A stretch of DNA of 64,000 nucleotides. Source: JAOADN01 sp046155885 (GTDB lineage Bacteria > Pseudomonadota > Alphaproteobacteria > Rhodobacterales > Rhodobacteraceae). A model generated the notes under the pieces. The model was not told the origin of the DNA, made no database searches, and saw nothing but the letters and a program-made list of their open reading frames with translations. Below are positions 56,258 to 63,849 of the stretch, in pieces (within the stretch, counting starts at the first letter, position 1; each line of letters opens with the position of its first letter). The stretch spans positions 1 to 64,000 of the forward strand of contig JBJXFU010000007.1 in assembly GCA_046155885.1 (NCBI GenBank), in the 5' to 3' direction. A program made the position numbers and the translations under genes.

Positions 56258-56368
56258 CGTTAACCGGGGTTCGGGGCGGGTCGGCAGTTATCCTGAGCGT
56301 ATCCTGGGCGTATCCTGAACGTATCCTGAGCGGGGCGACGTGCGGGGCCGGGAGAGTCGTTAACCGGG
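56258..56368 (+). repeat. Two copies of CGTTAACCGGG exactly 100 bp apart
   Basis: The 11-mer CGTTAACCGGG occurs at 56258-56268 and again at 56358-56368, in the same orientation, on either side of the 11-bp tandem array. GTTAAC is itself palindromic. The pair lies in the non-coding gap between the TetR gene and the SDR gene. Confidence 0.7.
56288..56331 (+). repeat. Four tandem 11-bp repeats (GTATCCTGAGC)
   Basis: Units TTATCCTGAGC, GTATCCTGGGC, GTATCCTGAAC and GTATCCTGAGC follow without gaps. An 11-bp period is about one turn of the helix, so a protein binding each unit would line up on one face of the DNA. It lies 48 bp after the TetR stop codon, in a gap where both flanking genes end. The function is unknown. 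Confidence 0.85.
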
Positions 56369-56410
56369 ACAGGCGACCGGGCTATGGGAAAAGGAGTCGG
56401 GGCATCCCCC

Positions 56411-56446
56411 GACCTGCGGGGCGACCTCCGGGGCGACCTGCGGGGC
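56411..56446 (+). repeat. Three tandem 12-bp repeats (GACCTGCGGGGC)
   Basis: GACCTGCGGGGC, GACCTCCGGGGC, GACCTGCGGGGC run directly up to 4 bp before the stop codon of the leftward SDR gene. They are part of the same repeat-rich non-coding gap as the 11-bp array. Confidence 0.8.
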
Positions 56447-56450
56447 GCGC

Positions 56451-57155
56451 TCAGAGGCCCCGGCCGATGCCGCCGTCCACGCGGATGTTCTGCCCGGTGA
56501 TGTAGCCCGCGCCGCCGGAGGCGAGGAAGGAGACAGTCGCGGCGATTTCGTCAACCGTTCCGTAGCGGCCCATCGGGATCTTGGCCTTGAAGGCGGCGTT
56601 CTCGGGAAGACTGTCGATGAAGCCGGGGCAGAGGTTGTTCATCCTGACACCCCGCGCCCCCCACTGGTCGGCGAAGAGCTTCGTGTAGGCGGCAAGCCCC
56701 GCCCGGAACACCGACGAGGTGGGGAAGGCCGCGTCGGGTTCGGACCAGACATAGGTCGAGATATTGACGATCGACCCGCCGCCCCCGGCGGCCATCACCG
56801 GCGCCGCCAGCCGCGAGGGGCGAATGGCGGAGAGGAAATAGACCTCCATCCCGGCGAGCCAGTCGGCGTCGGTCAGGTCCGCCACCGGGCCGCGGGGGCC
56901 GTGGCCGGCACTGTTGACGAGCACGTCGATGCGGCCCCAGGCATCGGTCACGGTGCCGATGAAGGCCCGGATATCGTCGTCCGAGCGGTTCGAGCCGGTG
57001 AACCCGATCCCGCCGAGCTCGCGGCCGAGCGCCTCGCCCCTGCCCGAGGAGGAGAGGACCGCCACCCGGAACCCGTCGGCCTTGAGCCGCCGCGCCGCGC
57101 CCGCGCCCATGCCGCTGCCCCCGGCGGTGACGACCTCGACTTTCTGTGTGGTCAT
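56451..57155 (-). CDS. SDR-family protein lacking the usual YxxxK catalytic pair
   Basis: 234 residues from ATG 57155 (GGGAGAC upstream). Rossmann fold with nucleotide loop VVTAGGSGMGAGAARRL, DVLVNSAGHGPRG (NxAG motif as NSAG) and the C-terminal GGAGYITGQNIRVDGGIG of SDRs. The catalytic serine region is SIVNISTYVW, but where Tyr-x-x-x-Lys is expected the chain reads SSVFRAGLAAYTKLFADQW, so Tyr becomes Ser and Lys becomes Arg. The PGFIDSLPEN segment also recurs in the related proteins I know. It may bind NAD(P)H without standard reductase activity, or use other residues. No operon partner. Confidence 0.85.
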   Translation of the reverse strand: MTTQKVEVVTAGGSGMGAGAARRLKADGFRVAVLSSSGRGEALGRELGGIGFTGSNRSDDDIRAFIGTVTDAWGRIDVLVNSAGHGPRGPVADLTDADWLAGMEVYFLSAIRPSRLAAPVMAAGGGGSIVNISTYVWSEPDAAFPTSSVFRAGLAAYTKLFADQWGARGVRMNNLCPGFIDSLPENAAFKAKIPMGRYGTVDEIAATVSFLASGGAGYITGQNIRVDGGIGRGL

Positions 57156-57449
57156 GTGATGTCTCCCGTCGTGCAAGCCGGTTCCCGGCCGGAGGGACGG
57201 TAGGCCATTCCGGCGGCGGCGTCACGCGGGGTGCGGGGATGTGGATAAGGAAGCGCCTCAAGGGAATCACCGCCCGCCCCATCGGGAGGGCCCATCGGCC
57301 CTGCCACGGCGGAACGCGGCCACTTGCCGCCCGGTCGCTGGAACAAGGTCGAGCCTTCCTGAATGGCGAAAGATATGCATTGGCAGGGGCAAGTGACCCT
57401 GCCGACCGCGCAACGCTGCCACGTGCCGCCCGGGACGCCCGCGTCTCGG

Positions 57450-57499
57450 GCGCCTGCCTGCCCCTGGGCCGGGCGCTTCGCGCCAGCCCAGGCAGGCGC
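57450..57499 (+). other. Long compound hairpin A
   Basis: GCGCCTGCCTG (57450-57460) pairs perfectly with CAGGCAGGCGC (57489-57499). Inside, CTGGGC (57464-57469) can pair with GCCCAG (57485-57490) and GGCGC with GCGCC around TTC. The overlapping options mean either the outer or the inner stem can form, or both in part. Confidence 0.7.
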
Positions 57500-57549
57500 T
57501 GCCCTACCCTGTCGCGGGCTGAGGTGGTTTGGCGGAGGCGTTTCCGCAT

Positions 57550-57588
57550 GAGCGGGGGCATCCCTCCGCCGGAGGGCTGCCCCCGCTC
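57550..57588 (+). other. Long perfect hairpin B
   Basis: GAGCGGGGGCA (57550-57560) pairs perfectly with TGCCCCCGCTC (57578-57588). Directly inside, CCCTCC (57562-57567) pairs with GGAGGG (57571-57576) around a GCC loop, giving a nearly continuous 17-bp stem. It lacks a T-run, so it does not look like a normal terminator. Confidence 0.75.
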
Positions 57589-57745
57589 AGCCCGGCGGTG
57601 CCGTCGAGGGACTTCCTGCGGTAGGCGCCGCCGCCCGCCGCAGAGCGTCTGCGGCCCAAATTGGTGCTGGCCTATTCGATCAAGCAGGGAGAGGGCCGGT
57701 CCCTGCCCGTCAACGCAGACTGGGGGGGCGGGGCCACCCGCACCC

Positions 57746-58927
57746 CTACCCCCCGCAGAGCCGCGCGTGTTCCTGGATCGCGAAGCGGTCGGTCATGCCC
57801 GCGACGTAGTCGAGGACCACCCGTGCGAGGTGCGTCTCGTCCCTCGCCCGTGCCACGTCGGCCCGCCATTCCGCCGGAAGCAGCCAGGGTTCCTTCAGGT
57901 AGAGCGGAAAGATGTCGCGCACCACCTTGGTCACGCGCGCGCGCTCGGTCACCACGGTGGGGGCGCGGTACATGCGGTGGAAGAGGAAGGTCTTGATCGC
58001 CTTGAGGTTCTGGAAGAGCGGCTTGGAGAAGCGGATCACCGGGCGTTCCATCGCGCGGATCGCCTGGGCGCTGGCGGGGCGGGCGGCGGAAAGCCGGGCC
58101 TCGGCCACCGCGATCACATCCTCGACCATCACGCCGAAGACGCGCCGGAGCGCCTCGTGCCGGCGCCGCCCGGGGTCGAGGTTCGGCCAGCGGGCGTCCA
58201 CCTCGGCGAAGGCGGGGCCGGTGACGGGAAGCCCCATCAGGTCGGCTTCGGTGAAAAGCCCGGCGCGCAGGCCGTCGTGCAGGTCGTGGTGGTTGTAGGC
58301 CACGTCGTCGGCCACCGCCGCCACCTGCGCCTCGGCCGAGGCGAAGCTGGTCAGGCCGAGGTCGAATCCGGCGTTCACCTCGGCCAGCGCATAGGGCATC
58401 AGCGCGGGGTCGGTTACGGAATGCGAGCCCTGCGCATGCAGGCCCCAGACAGGGCCGTTGTGCTTGGCGATGCCTTCGAGGGTTTCCCAGGTCAGGTTCA
58501 GCCCGTCGAAATCGGCGTAGTGGCGTTCCAGCCGGGTGACGATGCGCAGCGCCTGGGCGTTGTGGTCGAAGCCGCCGTAGGGAGCCATGAGTTCGGCCAG
58601 CGCATCCTCGCCCGTGTGGCCGAAGGGCGGGTGGCCGAGGTCGTGGGCGAGCGCCACCGCTTCGGCAAGTTCGACGTTCAGGCCGAGCGCCCCGGCGATG
58701 GTGCGGGCGACCTGGGCAACTTCGATCGTGTGGGTCAGGCGGGTGCGGAAGTAGTCGCCTTCGTGTTCGATGAAGACCTGGGTCTTGTGCTTCAGCCGCC
58801 GGAAGGCCGAGGAATGGATGATCCGGTCGCGGTCGCGCTGGAAGGGTGAGCGGAAGGTGCTGGTCGCCTCGGGGAAGCGCCGGCCGCGGCTTTCCTCGGG
58901 CTGGCAGGCATAGGGGGCGAGCGGCAT
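57746..58927 (-). CDS. dgt: dGTP triphosphohydrolase-like protein (HD family)
   Basis: 393 residues. HD-domain dGTPase: YACQPEESRGRRFPE at the start, RDRDRIIHSSAFRRLKHKTQ, the metal site RTRLTHTIEVAQVARTIA and AHDLGHPPFGHTGEDALAEL, then GGFDHNAQALRIVTRLE. It hydrolyses dGTP (or dNTPs) to deoxynucleoside and triphosphate, controlling nucleotide pools. ATG 58927 with GAGG upstream gives the usual alphaproteobacterial start; an in-frame ATG at 58987 would place a promoter-like TATAAG inside the gene and is less likely. Divergent from the Fe-S carrier gene. Confidence 0.92.
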   Translation of the reverse strand: MPLAPYACQPEESRGRRFPEATSTFRSPFQRDRDRIIHSSAFRRLKHKTQVFIEHEGDYFRTRLTHTIEVAQVARTIAGALGLNVELAEAVALAHDLGHPPFGHTGEDALAELMAPYGGFDHNAQALRIVTRLERHYADFDGLNLTWETLEGIAKHNGPVWGLHAQGSHSVTDPALMPYALAEVNAGFDLGLTSFASAEAQVAAVADDVAYNHHDLHDGLRAGLFTEADLMGLPVTGPAFAEVDARWPNLDPGRRRHEALRRVFGVMVEDVIAVAEARLSAARPASAQAIRAMERPVIRFSKPLFQNLKAIKTFLFHRMYRAPTVVTERARVTKVVRDIFPLYLKEPWLLPAEWRADVARARDETHLARVVLDYVAGMTDRFAIQEHARLCGG

Positions 58928-58939
58928 CGGCGCCTCGGC

Positions 58940-58968
58940 TTGTGGGGCGGTCGGGTCCTTCTTATATT
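58940..58968 (+). promoter_or_regulatory. Candidate promoter of the A-type Fe-S carrier gene
   Basis: TTGTGG (58940-58945), a 17-bp spacer and TATATT (58963-58968, five of six matches), ending 45 bp before the ATG at 59014. The reverse strand across the same spot reads TATAAG and could serve dgt. Confidence 0.45.
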
Positions 58969-59013
58969 GAACGGGCCCGGATGACATGGGGCGAATGAAA
59001 TGGGTGTCCGCCG

Positions 59014-59346
59014 ATGGACCTGACGCTGCCCCCGAAAGTGACGCCCCGCGCCTTCGCGCGGCTGGCCGAGATCAACGCGGCGACGGGCGCGGCGCGCGCC
59101 CTGCGCGTCGCGGTCGAGGGCGGGGGGTGTTCGGGGTTCCAGTACGACATCCGCCTCGATGACCCCGCGCCGGACGATCTGGTGCTGGAGGGTGGCGGGC
59201 AGAAGGTGCTGGTCGATGCGGTGTCGCTGCCGTACCTCGCCAATGCGGTGATCGACTTCAGCGAGGAGCTGATCGGCGCGCGCTTCGTGGTGGAGAACCC
59301 CAACGCCACGTCGTCCTGCGGCTGCGGGACAAGCTTCTCGGTCTGA
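59014..59346 (+). CDS. erpA: A-type iron-sulfur cluster carrier (ErpA/IscA family)
   Basis: 110 residues. Conserved family sequence: LPPKVTPRAFARLAEINAAT, LRVAVEGGGCSGFQYDIRLD, VDAVSLPYLANAVIDFSEEL and the C-terminal NPNATSSCGCGTSFSV. The three cysteines that hold the cluster (GCSGF; SCGCG) are present. It delivers Fe-S clusters to target enzymes. The exact subtype (ErpA or IscA) cannot be decided, as no other isc/suf gene is adjacent. Convergent with the next gene, only 2 bp apart. Confidence 0.9.
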   Translation: MDLTLPPKVTPRAFARLAEINAATGAARALRVAVEGGGCSGFQYDIRLDDPAPDDLVLEGGGQKVLVDAVSLPYLANAVIDFSEELIGARFVVENPNATSSCGCGTSFSV

Positions 59347-59348
59347 TC

Positions 59349-59669
59349 CTAGAGGTACAGTCCGTCTTCCAGGCGCAGGCAGGAGGCCGGCGGATGGTTT
59401 GCCGTGGTCGCGTCGGACTGCCGCTTCGCTTCGCGCTCTGCCAGCCTTTGCGTCGCGATATAGCCACGCGCCCGAATGACCGAGGCCTGGCCGTCCGTCC
59501 CGACGACGACCGCCCAGCAGGACGCCATCCGGCAAGAGGGGCCATAGATGGCGGGCCCGCTTGCGGGCACGTCGGTGTCTTCGGCCTGTGCAGGCAAAGC
59601 GACGGTCATGCCGGCGGCCATGCAGGCGACAACGAGCCGGATTGAAAGCGCGATCAACGACTTCTCCAC
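59349..59669 (-). CDS. Small exported protein of unknown function
   Basis: 106 residues with a Sec signal peptide (LSIRLVVACMAAGMTVALPA, cleavage around AQA). The mature ~75 residues contain SCRMASCWAVVVGTDGQASV and a final ASCLRLEDGLYL, with three cysteines that could form a disulfide in the periplasm. I do not recognise a family. It ends 2 bp from the Fe-S carrier gene and lies divergent from the LuxR-type gene, separated by ~170 bp. Confidence 0.68.
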   Translation of the reverse strand: MEKSLIALSIRLVVACMAAGMTVALPAQAEDTDVPASGPAIYGPSCRMASCWAVVVGTDGQASVIRARGYIATQRLAEREAKRQSDATTANHPPASCLRLEDGLYL

Positions 59670-59840
59670 CTAAGCGTCCTCCGAACGGTTGTCGGTTTCA
59701 CGACCACGGTAGCCTGCGCCCGGGCATCCTGCGTCCACCAAACGGTGGACAGGAAGCGGGCAGCGCCGTAGTGACTCCGAACAGGGTCCCCATTACCTTT
59801 TCGGATCGACAAGCCGTCGCTATTGGAGCCACGTCGGAGG

Positions 59841-61454
59841 ATGACGGAAGACCTTCGCCCTTCGGCATTGCTGGAACTGGTCGGGACGGACTGCGAGTCT
59901 CTCGTGGAGGCGTTCACCGAGGGCTTCGCCCTTTTTGACAGCGACGAATGCCTCACCCTGTGCAATTCCCGGTTCCTGGGACTGATGGCCCCGGGAAGCC
60001 GCAACGGCATCCGGCCCGGGCTGCGGTTGGTCGAGGCCTTGCGCGGCCTTCTGGACAAGGGCCAGACAGATCCTTCCGGCGGGAAATCCGAGGCTTGGCT
60101 TGCGGCCGAGCGCCTGAGGCACGGGGCGCCCGGGCAGCGGCACGTTCAGCGTTGCAAGGACGGGTCCACGATCAGTTTCCGGACGGAACGGCTTGCCGAC
60201 GGCGGCATGGCCGTCCTGTGTTCGGACATCACGACGGGCCGCGACGCCGGCGCGGAGCGCCTTAGGGGCCCGCCGGTTTTGAAGACCGCGCGCGTCGAAA
60301 CGACATCGGCTTTCTGGGAGGAGGACTGGTCCGACGTCAAATCGGCGGTCGATGAGATCCGGCGCAGCGGCGTGACGGACCTCGGGGCGTTCTTCCTCGC
60401 CAACCCTTCGACCACGCTTGGCATCCTGAGACGCGTGCGGTTTCCCGGTTTCGACGACGCGGCGGTCGACCTGTATCGCGCCGATTCCCGCGTGGAACTT
60501 GAGCGATTTCTTGCGCCTGCCCCGGACTCGGCCTTTGTCGCATACCCGCTTGCGGTCGCCGCCCTGGCCGGCGGGAAGCATCAGGTTGAGTTCGCAACCT
60601 CGGACAGGGCCGTGGACGGGAACCACCTGAGGTTGATCGAGACCTTTCAGTTGCCGAGCAGCAGCACCTCGGACTGGTCGTGTATCCTCTCTTCATCGAG
60701 GCCAATCGCAGGGTCTCATGACGAGCCGGCGACCCCGGGACGAGGCCGTTTGCATCGCGCGCAGTCATCGCTGCCCACGGCCTACCTGTCGTCCGTCCAC
60801 ACCCGGACAGTCGTCTCGATGCCAGTGGGGCCCGCGACTTCCGCGTGGCGTATCGAGGATCAGGTCGCGCTGCTGCCTGGCGCCGTCTGCGTGGTGGACG
60901 CTTCTGCCCGCCTTATTGGCTCGAATGCGGCGGCCAAGCGGATGCTCGCCGCAGGAATTCCCATTCAAAACGCCCGCGGCAAGCTCTCGCTAGGCGATCG
61001 AACTGCGTCGAAACGTCTTCGCGAGGCCATTGGGCGTGCGACAGGGGACGTGCAATCAGACGGAAACCCGCGCGGAGAGCTCGTTGCGGTCCACCTTGAA
61101 GGTGGCGCCCCCCGCGTCCTGCGGGTGATCCAGGCCGATCACCTGCTGAAAGTCCCTGATCCTTCGGATCGGAAAGCCGCCGCCATTCAGATTTCAGGTG
61201 AGCCGTCCGGGGGATCGGCCGGAGAGGCGATCGCCTGTCTCTTCGGGCTTACCCGCGCGGAAACACGTGTAACGGAGGGAATTATCGGGGGCCGGCCGCT
61301 CAAGGAAGTCGCACGCGACATGGGTATCGCACCGGCGACGGCCAAGACCCATCTTTTGAGGGTCTTCCGGAAAACCGGCAGTCACCGCCAAGTCGACCTG
61401 ATCCGACTTGCGGCGTCGCTGGAACTTCCGGCGGCCGCCGCGACGCGAACCTAG
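59841..61454 (+). CDS. PAS-like / LuxR-type HTH transcriptional regulator
   Basis: 537 residues from ATG 59841; TTG 59823 adds six, and neither has a well-spaced ribosome site. An N-terminal PAS-like domain (FTEGFALFDSDECLTLCNSR) is followed by ~300 residues with a second PAS-like part (LLPGAVCVVDASARLIGSNA). The C-terminal ~60 residues form a LuxR/GerE HTH (FGLTRAETRVTEGIIGGRPL; KEVARDMGIAPATAKTHLLR). Sensor input is not evident: no phosphorylation or acyl-homoserine-lactone domain is visible. It lies 202 bp ahead of the cupredoxin genes and may regulate them, an inference from order alone. Confidence 0.82.
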   Translation: MTEDLRPSALLELVGTDCESLVEAFTEGFALFDSDECLTLCNSRFLGLMAPGSRNGIRPGLRLVEALRGLLDKGQTDPSGGKSEAWLAAERLRHGAPGQRHVQRCKDGSTISFRTERLADGGMAVLCSDITTGRDAGAERLRGPPVLKTARVETTSAFWEEDWSDVKSAVDEIRRSGVTDLGAFFLANPSTTLGILRRVRFPGFDDAAVDLYRADSRVELERFLAPAPDSAFVAYPLAVAALAGGKHQVEFATSDRAVDGNHLRLIETFQLPSSSTSDWSCILSSSRPIAGSHDEPATPGRGRLHRAQSSLPTAYLSSVHTRTVVSMPVGPATSAWRIEDQVALLPGAVCVVDASARLIGSNAAAKRMLAAGIPIQNARGKLSLGDRTASKRLREAIGRATGDVQSDGNPRGELVAVHLEGGAPRVLRVIQADHLLKVPDPSDRKAAAIQISGEPSGGSAGEAIACLFGLTRAETRVTEGIIGGRPLKEVARDMGIAPATAKTHLLRVFRKTGSHRQVDLIRLAASLELPAAAATRT

Positions 61455-61656
61455 AGCGGGATGTTGCTTGGGTGAGTCTTGGTGAAGAACCCGAACACCA
61501 CATCCTGCTGCGGCTGGGGGACGACCTTCCCAATCCGATGCACGTCCGGGCCGCGCATCACGCCCGCGTGATCGTGCGATCCAGATCATGGCCCGGGCGC
61601 GTCTGCGGGCTCTGGATGGCAGCGGGCACGAAGACCGCGCTGTCCTGGAGGACATC

Positions 61657-62175
61657 ATGAGACTGACCAGAAGAACGGCGCTTGCCGCGATCGCGTCGCT
61701 GCCCGCGCTCGCCCATGCCGGAATCGCCGTCGCCGCCGAGACCGCGAGCACGGTGACCCTCTCGCTCTGGGACAAGGGCCCCACCAGCATGGACATGATG
61801 GACACGCACCCGATGATGGGGATGGCGATGATGAAGGGCGCCGACATGTCGGTGGTGACGATGGGGATCAAGGCCGATGTGAGCAGCATTCCGGCGGGCG
61901 AGATCACCTTTACCGTGGCGAACGATTCCAAGGACATGGTCCACGAGATGATCGTGGCGCCGATCAGCAGCGACGCGACAGCCCTGCCCTATCTGGCCGA
62001 CGAGGAAGCGGTCGACGAGGATGCGGCGGGGGCTATCGGAGAGGTGTCGGAACTCGATCCCGGCAAGGCGGGGACGCTGACGCTGCATCTGCAGCCAGGC
62101 GAGTACATCCTCTTCTGCAACATTCCCGGCCACTATGCCCTGGGGATGTGGACGCTGCTGACCGTCACCGGCTGA
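61657..62175 (+). CDS. Exported cupredoxin-like copper protein, copy 1
   Basis: 172 residues. A Tat-like signal peptide (RLTRRTALAAIASLPALAHA) precedes a plastocyanin/azurin-type domain. Copper ligands are visible: His in DMVHEMIVAP and the cluster FCNIPGHYALGMW with Cys, His and Met. The segment DMMDTHPMMGMAMMKGADM is Met-rich, often seen in copper-binding proteins. A good site GGAGG lies 6 bp upstream of the ATG. It is followed 223 bp later by a close paralogue, so a tandem duplication is likely. Role probably electron transfer or copper handling in the periplasm. Confidence 0.86.
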   Translation: MRLTRRTALAAIASLPALAHAGIAVAAETASTVTLSLWDKGPTSMDMMDTHPMMGMAMMKGADMSVVTMGIKADVSSIPAGEITFTVANDSKDMVHEMIVAPISSDATALPYLADEEAVDEDAAGAIGEVSELDPGKAGTLTLHLQPGEYILFCNIPGHYALGMWTLLTVTG

Positions 62176-62200
62176 CGCGGCTTCTTGCCCGGCAAGGCTG

Positions 62201-62239
62201 CCTGGCGCGCTGTTTCTGAAAGGAAACCAGGGCGCCAGG
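62201..62239 (+). other. Hairpin between the two cupredoxin genes
   Basis: CCTGGCGC (62201-62208) pairs with GCGCCAGG (62232-62239), and inside it GTTTC (62212-62216) pairs with GAAAC (62223-62227). It starts 26 bp after the first cupredoxin stop. There is no T-run, so it could be a transcript-stabilising or attenuating structure rather than a true terminator. Confidence 0.6.
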
Positions 62240-62314
62240 GTGCAAGGTGGCTGCCGGAGAGGCTGATTGCGCAGCGTAAACCTTCGGCGCAGCATTCCGT
62301 GCTTTCGGGCCTGA

Positions 62315-62330
62315 TGGAACGAAAGTTCCA
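62315..62330 (+). promoter_or_regulatory. 16-bp dyad upstream of the second cupredoxin gene
   Basis: TGGAAC-GAAA-GTTCCA is a perfect inverted repeat with a 4-bp centre, 68 bp before the ATG at 62399. Its size and location suit a binding site for a dimeric regulator, though it could also form a small RNA hairpin. No regulator is assigned. Confidence 0.5.
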
Positions 62331-62398
62331 GAGCCGTCCGCCGCACCGCGGCGTAACTCATGCTGCGCACGCGTTCGGCGTGACGAGGAGAAATTCGG

Positions 62399-62917
62399 AT
62401 GAGACGATCAATCCTGGGCACGGTCGTGGCTGCCGTTATCGGCGCATCGGCCGTGACCGCCGCCCTGGCGGTGGATGAGAAGAAGTCGGTCGTGCACGCC
62501 ACCCTTTGGGACAAGGGCGGGGAGGCGATGGGCAATGCGATGGACGGGCCGATGGACATGGGGATGGCGATGGGCGGCACCGCCGACGCCGCGATGGCCG
62601 TCGTCGGGATCAGGCTCGACAGCGATACCGTTCAGGCGGGCGAGATCACCTTCGAGGTGACGAACGCCTCGCAGGAAATGATGCACGAGCTGATCGTCGC
62701 CCCGGTCGCCGATCCGACGAAGCCGCTTCCCTACAGCGCGGACGACCAGCGCCTGGTCGAAGAGACGGCCGGCGCGCTGGGCGAGGTGCCGGAAACCGAT
62801 CCGGGCAAGACCGGCACGCTCACGCTGCATCTCGATCCCGGCGTCTATGTCCTTTTCTGCAACATCCCCGGTCACTACGCGATGGGGATGTGGACGAAGC
62901 TGACAGTCACGGGCTGA
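62399..62917 (+). CDS. Exported cupredoxin-like copper protein, copy 2
   Basis: 172 residues, same length as copy 1. Sec-type signal (RRSILGTVVAAVIGASAVTA) followed by a cupredoxin domain; VHATLWDKGGEAM, the Met-rich GPMDMGMAMGG, EMMHELIVAPVADP and FCNIPGHYAMGMW mirror copy 1. The copper ligands His, Cys, His and Met are all present. Only the signal peptides differ clearly (copy 1 has an RR pair in a longer leader). A duplicated pair with the two signals may serve two export routes. A terminator follows 18 bp after the stop. Confidence 0.86.
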   Translation: MRRSILGTVVAAVIGASAVTAALAVDEKKSVVHATLWDKGGEAMGNAMDGPMDMGMAMGGTADAAMAVVGIRLDSDTVQAGEITFEVTNASQEMMHELIVAPVADPTKPLPYSADDQRLVEETAGALGEVPETDPGKTGTLTLHLDPGVYVLFCNIPGHYAMGMWTKLTVTG

Positions 62918-62934
62918 CCGGAGGGACATGGGGC

Positions 62935-62959
62935 GGGCGGCCCGCCCGGGCCGCCCTTT
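62935..62959 (+). terminator. Terminator after the second cupredoxin gene
   Basis: GGGCGGCCCG (62935-62944) and CGGGCCGCCC (62947-62956) are perfect 10-bp arms followed by TTT, 18 bp after the stop codon. A second stable hairpin lies at 62973-62995 (GCCGGGCG / CGCCCGGC). Confidence 0.7.
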
Positions 62960-63074
62960 GGCGCGACGCGGCGCCGGGCGTGCGTGGCGCCCGGCATGTG
63001 CAAGACCCGCCGTCGCTTGTCCCAGGGTCGGCTGGTGCTAGAACCTTCCTGTGGCATGCGGGAGGCGGGCTGGC

Positions 63075-63782
63075 ATGACGGTGATCCTGATCCTCGGTTC
63101 CGGCCCCGACGCGCTGCGCGCGCGGGAGATGCCGGGGGATGCCTTCGGGCTGATCCTGGCGATCAACAACGCCTGGCGGGTGCGCGCGGACTGGGACGAG
63201 CTGATCCTGCCCTGGGACTTCCCTCCCGAACGTCGGCCACCCGCGCTTCGGCCGGGGCAGCGGATCGTCGGCGAGGAGATGTTCGTGCCGGCGCAGAACG
63301 CGCTTGGCGGGTTCGTCTATGCGGGGGGCACGATGGCTTTTACAGCGGGCTACTGGGCGCTGCACACCCACGCGCCGAGCATCATCGCCTTTCTGGGCTG
63401 TGACATGGTCTATCCGGCCACCGGGCCCACCCACTTTTACGGCACGGGCGAGCCCGATCCGCTCAGGGTCGATGTCACGCTCGCCTCGCTCGAGGCGAAG
63501 TCGGCGCGACTGATGGTGATGGCGGCGATGCGCGGCACGGCGGTGGTGAACCTGTCGCAGGGGGCGTCGCGGCTGGCGGTGCCGAGGGTGGAGCCGGAGG
63601 GGGTCGCGGGCGCGGCGCCCCTGTCCTTCGATGCCGGGGCGGCGGCACGCGCGGCAGAGCTTGAAGGCGCGCTGGGCTATGTCGTGCCGTCGGGGCGCTA
63701 CTGGGAAGAGGCGGCGCGCTTCGATGCAAGCGCGCTGGCGCGGCTCGACGCCCTGTGGCTGGATGCGGCGCGGGCGGGGTGA
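63075..63782 (+). CDS. Protein of unknown function, possible nucleotide- or sugar-binding fold
   Basis: 235 residues from ATG 63075 (GGGAGG upstream); a GTG at 63051 adds eight. The opening VILILGSGPDALRAREMPGD has a glycine-rich loop after a beta strand, as in Rossmann-type or MptE/DUF115-like proteins, and IIAFLGCDMVYPATGPTHFY is a second conserved-looking strand-loop. I know similar hypothetical proteins in Rhodobacterales but no proven function. No signal peptide. It lies ~70 bp before xthA on the same strand. Confidence 0.72.
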   Translation: MTVILILGSGPDALRAREMPGDAFGLILAINNAWRVRADWDELILPWDFPPERRPPALRPGQRIVGEEMFVPAQNALGGFVYAGGTMAFTAGYWALHTHAPSIIAFLGCDMVYPATGPTHFYGTGEPDPLRVDVTLASLEAKSARLMVMAAMRGTAVVNLSQGASRLAVPRVEPEGVAGAAPLSFDAGAAARAAELEGALGYVVPSGRYWEEAARFDASALARLDALWLDAARAG

Positions 63783-63849
63783 GCTTGGCGCTTGCCGGGC
63801 GCGGCGGCGGCGGTCAGGATGGGCGGGCTTTCCGGGGTTCGGGCGGGTG

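Larger units (their letters stand above)
57156..57745. other. 590-bp non-coding region with two long hairpins
   Basis: No ORF here looks like a real protein; the long rightward frame crossing the region continues antisense to the dGTPase gene and has non-coding composition. Two prominent inverted-repeat structures lie at 57450-57499 and 57550-57588. I see no tRNA, insertion-sequence ends or terminator with a T-run. The promoter of the SDR gene should be near its left end. Confidence 0.55.

Noticed and set aside
57146..58849. Rightward 567-codon open frame over the non-coding gap and dgt
   Set aside because: It runs antisense through the dGTPase gene and has shadow-frame composition; no recognisable motif.
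62316..62338. GGAAC ... CGTC as a general-stress (EcfG-type) promoter
   Set aside because: The spacing of 14 bp and the second element do not fit GGAAC-N16/17-CGTT; the dyad explains the GGAAC better.
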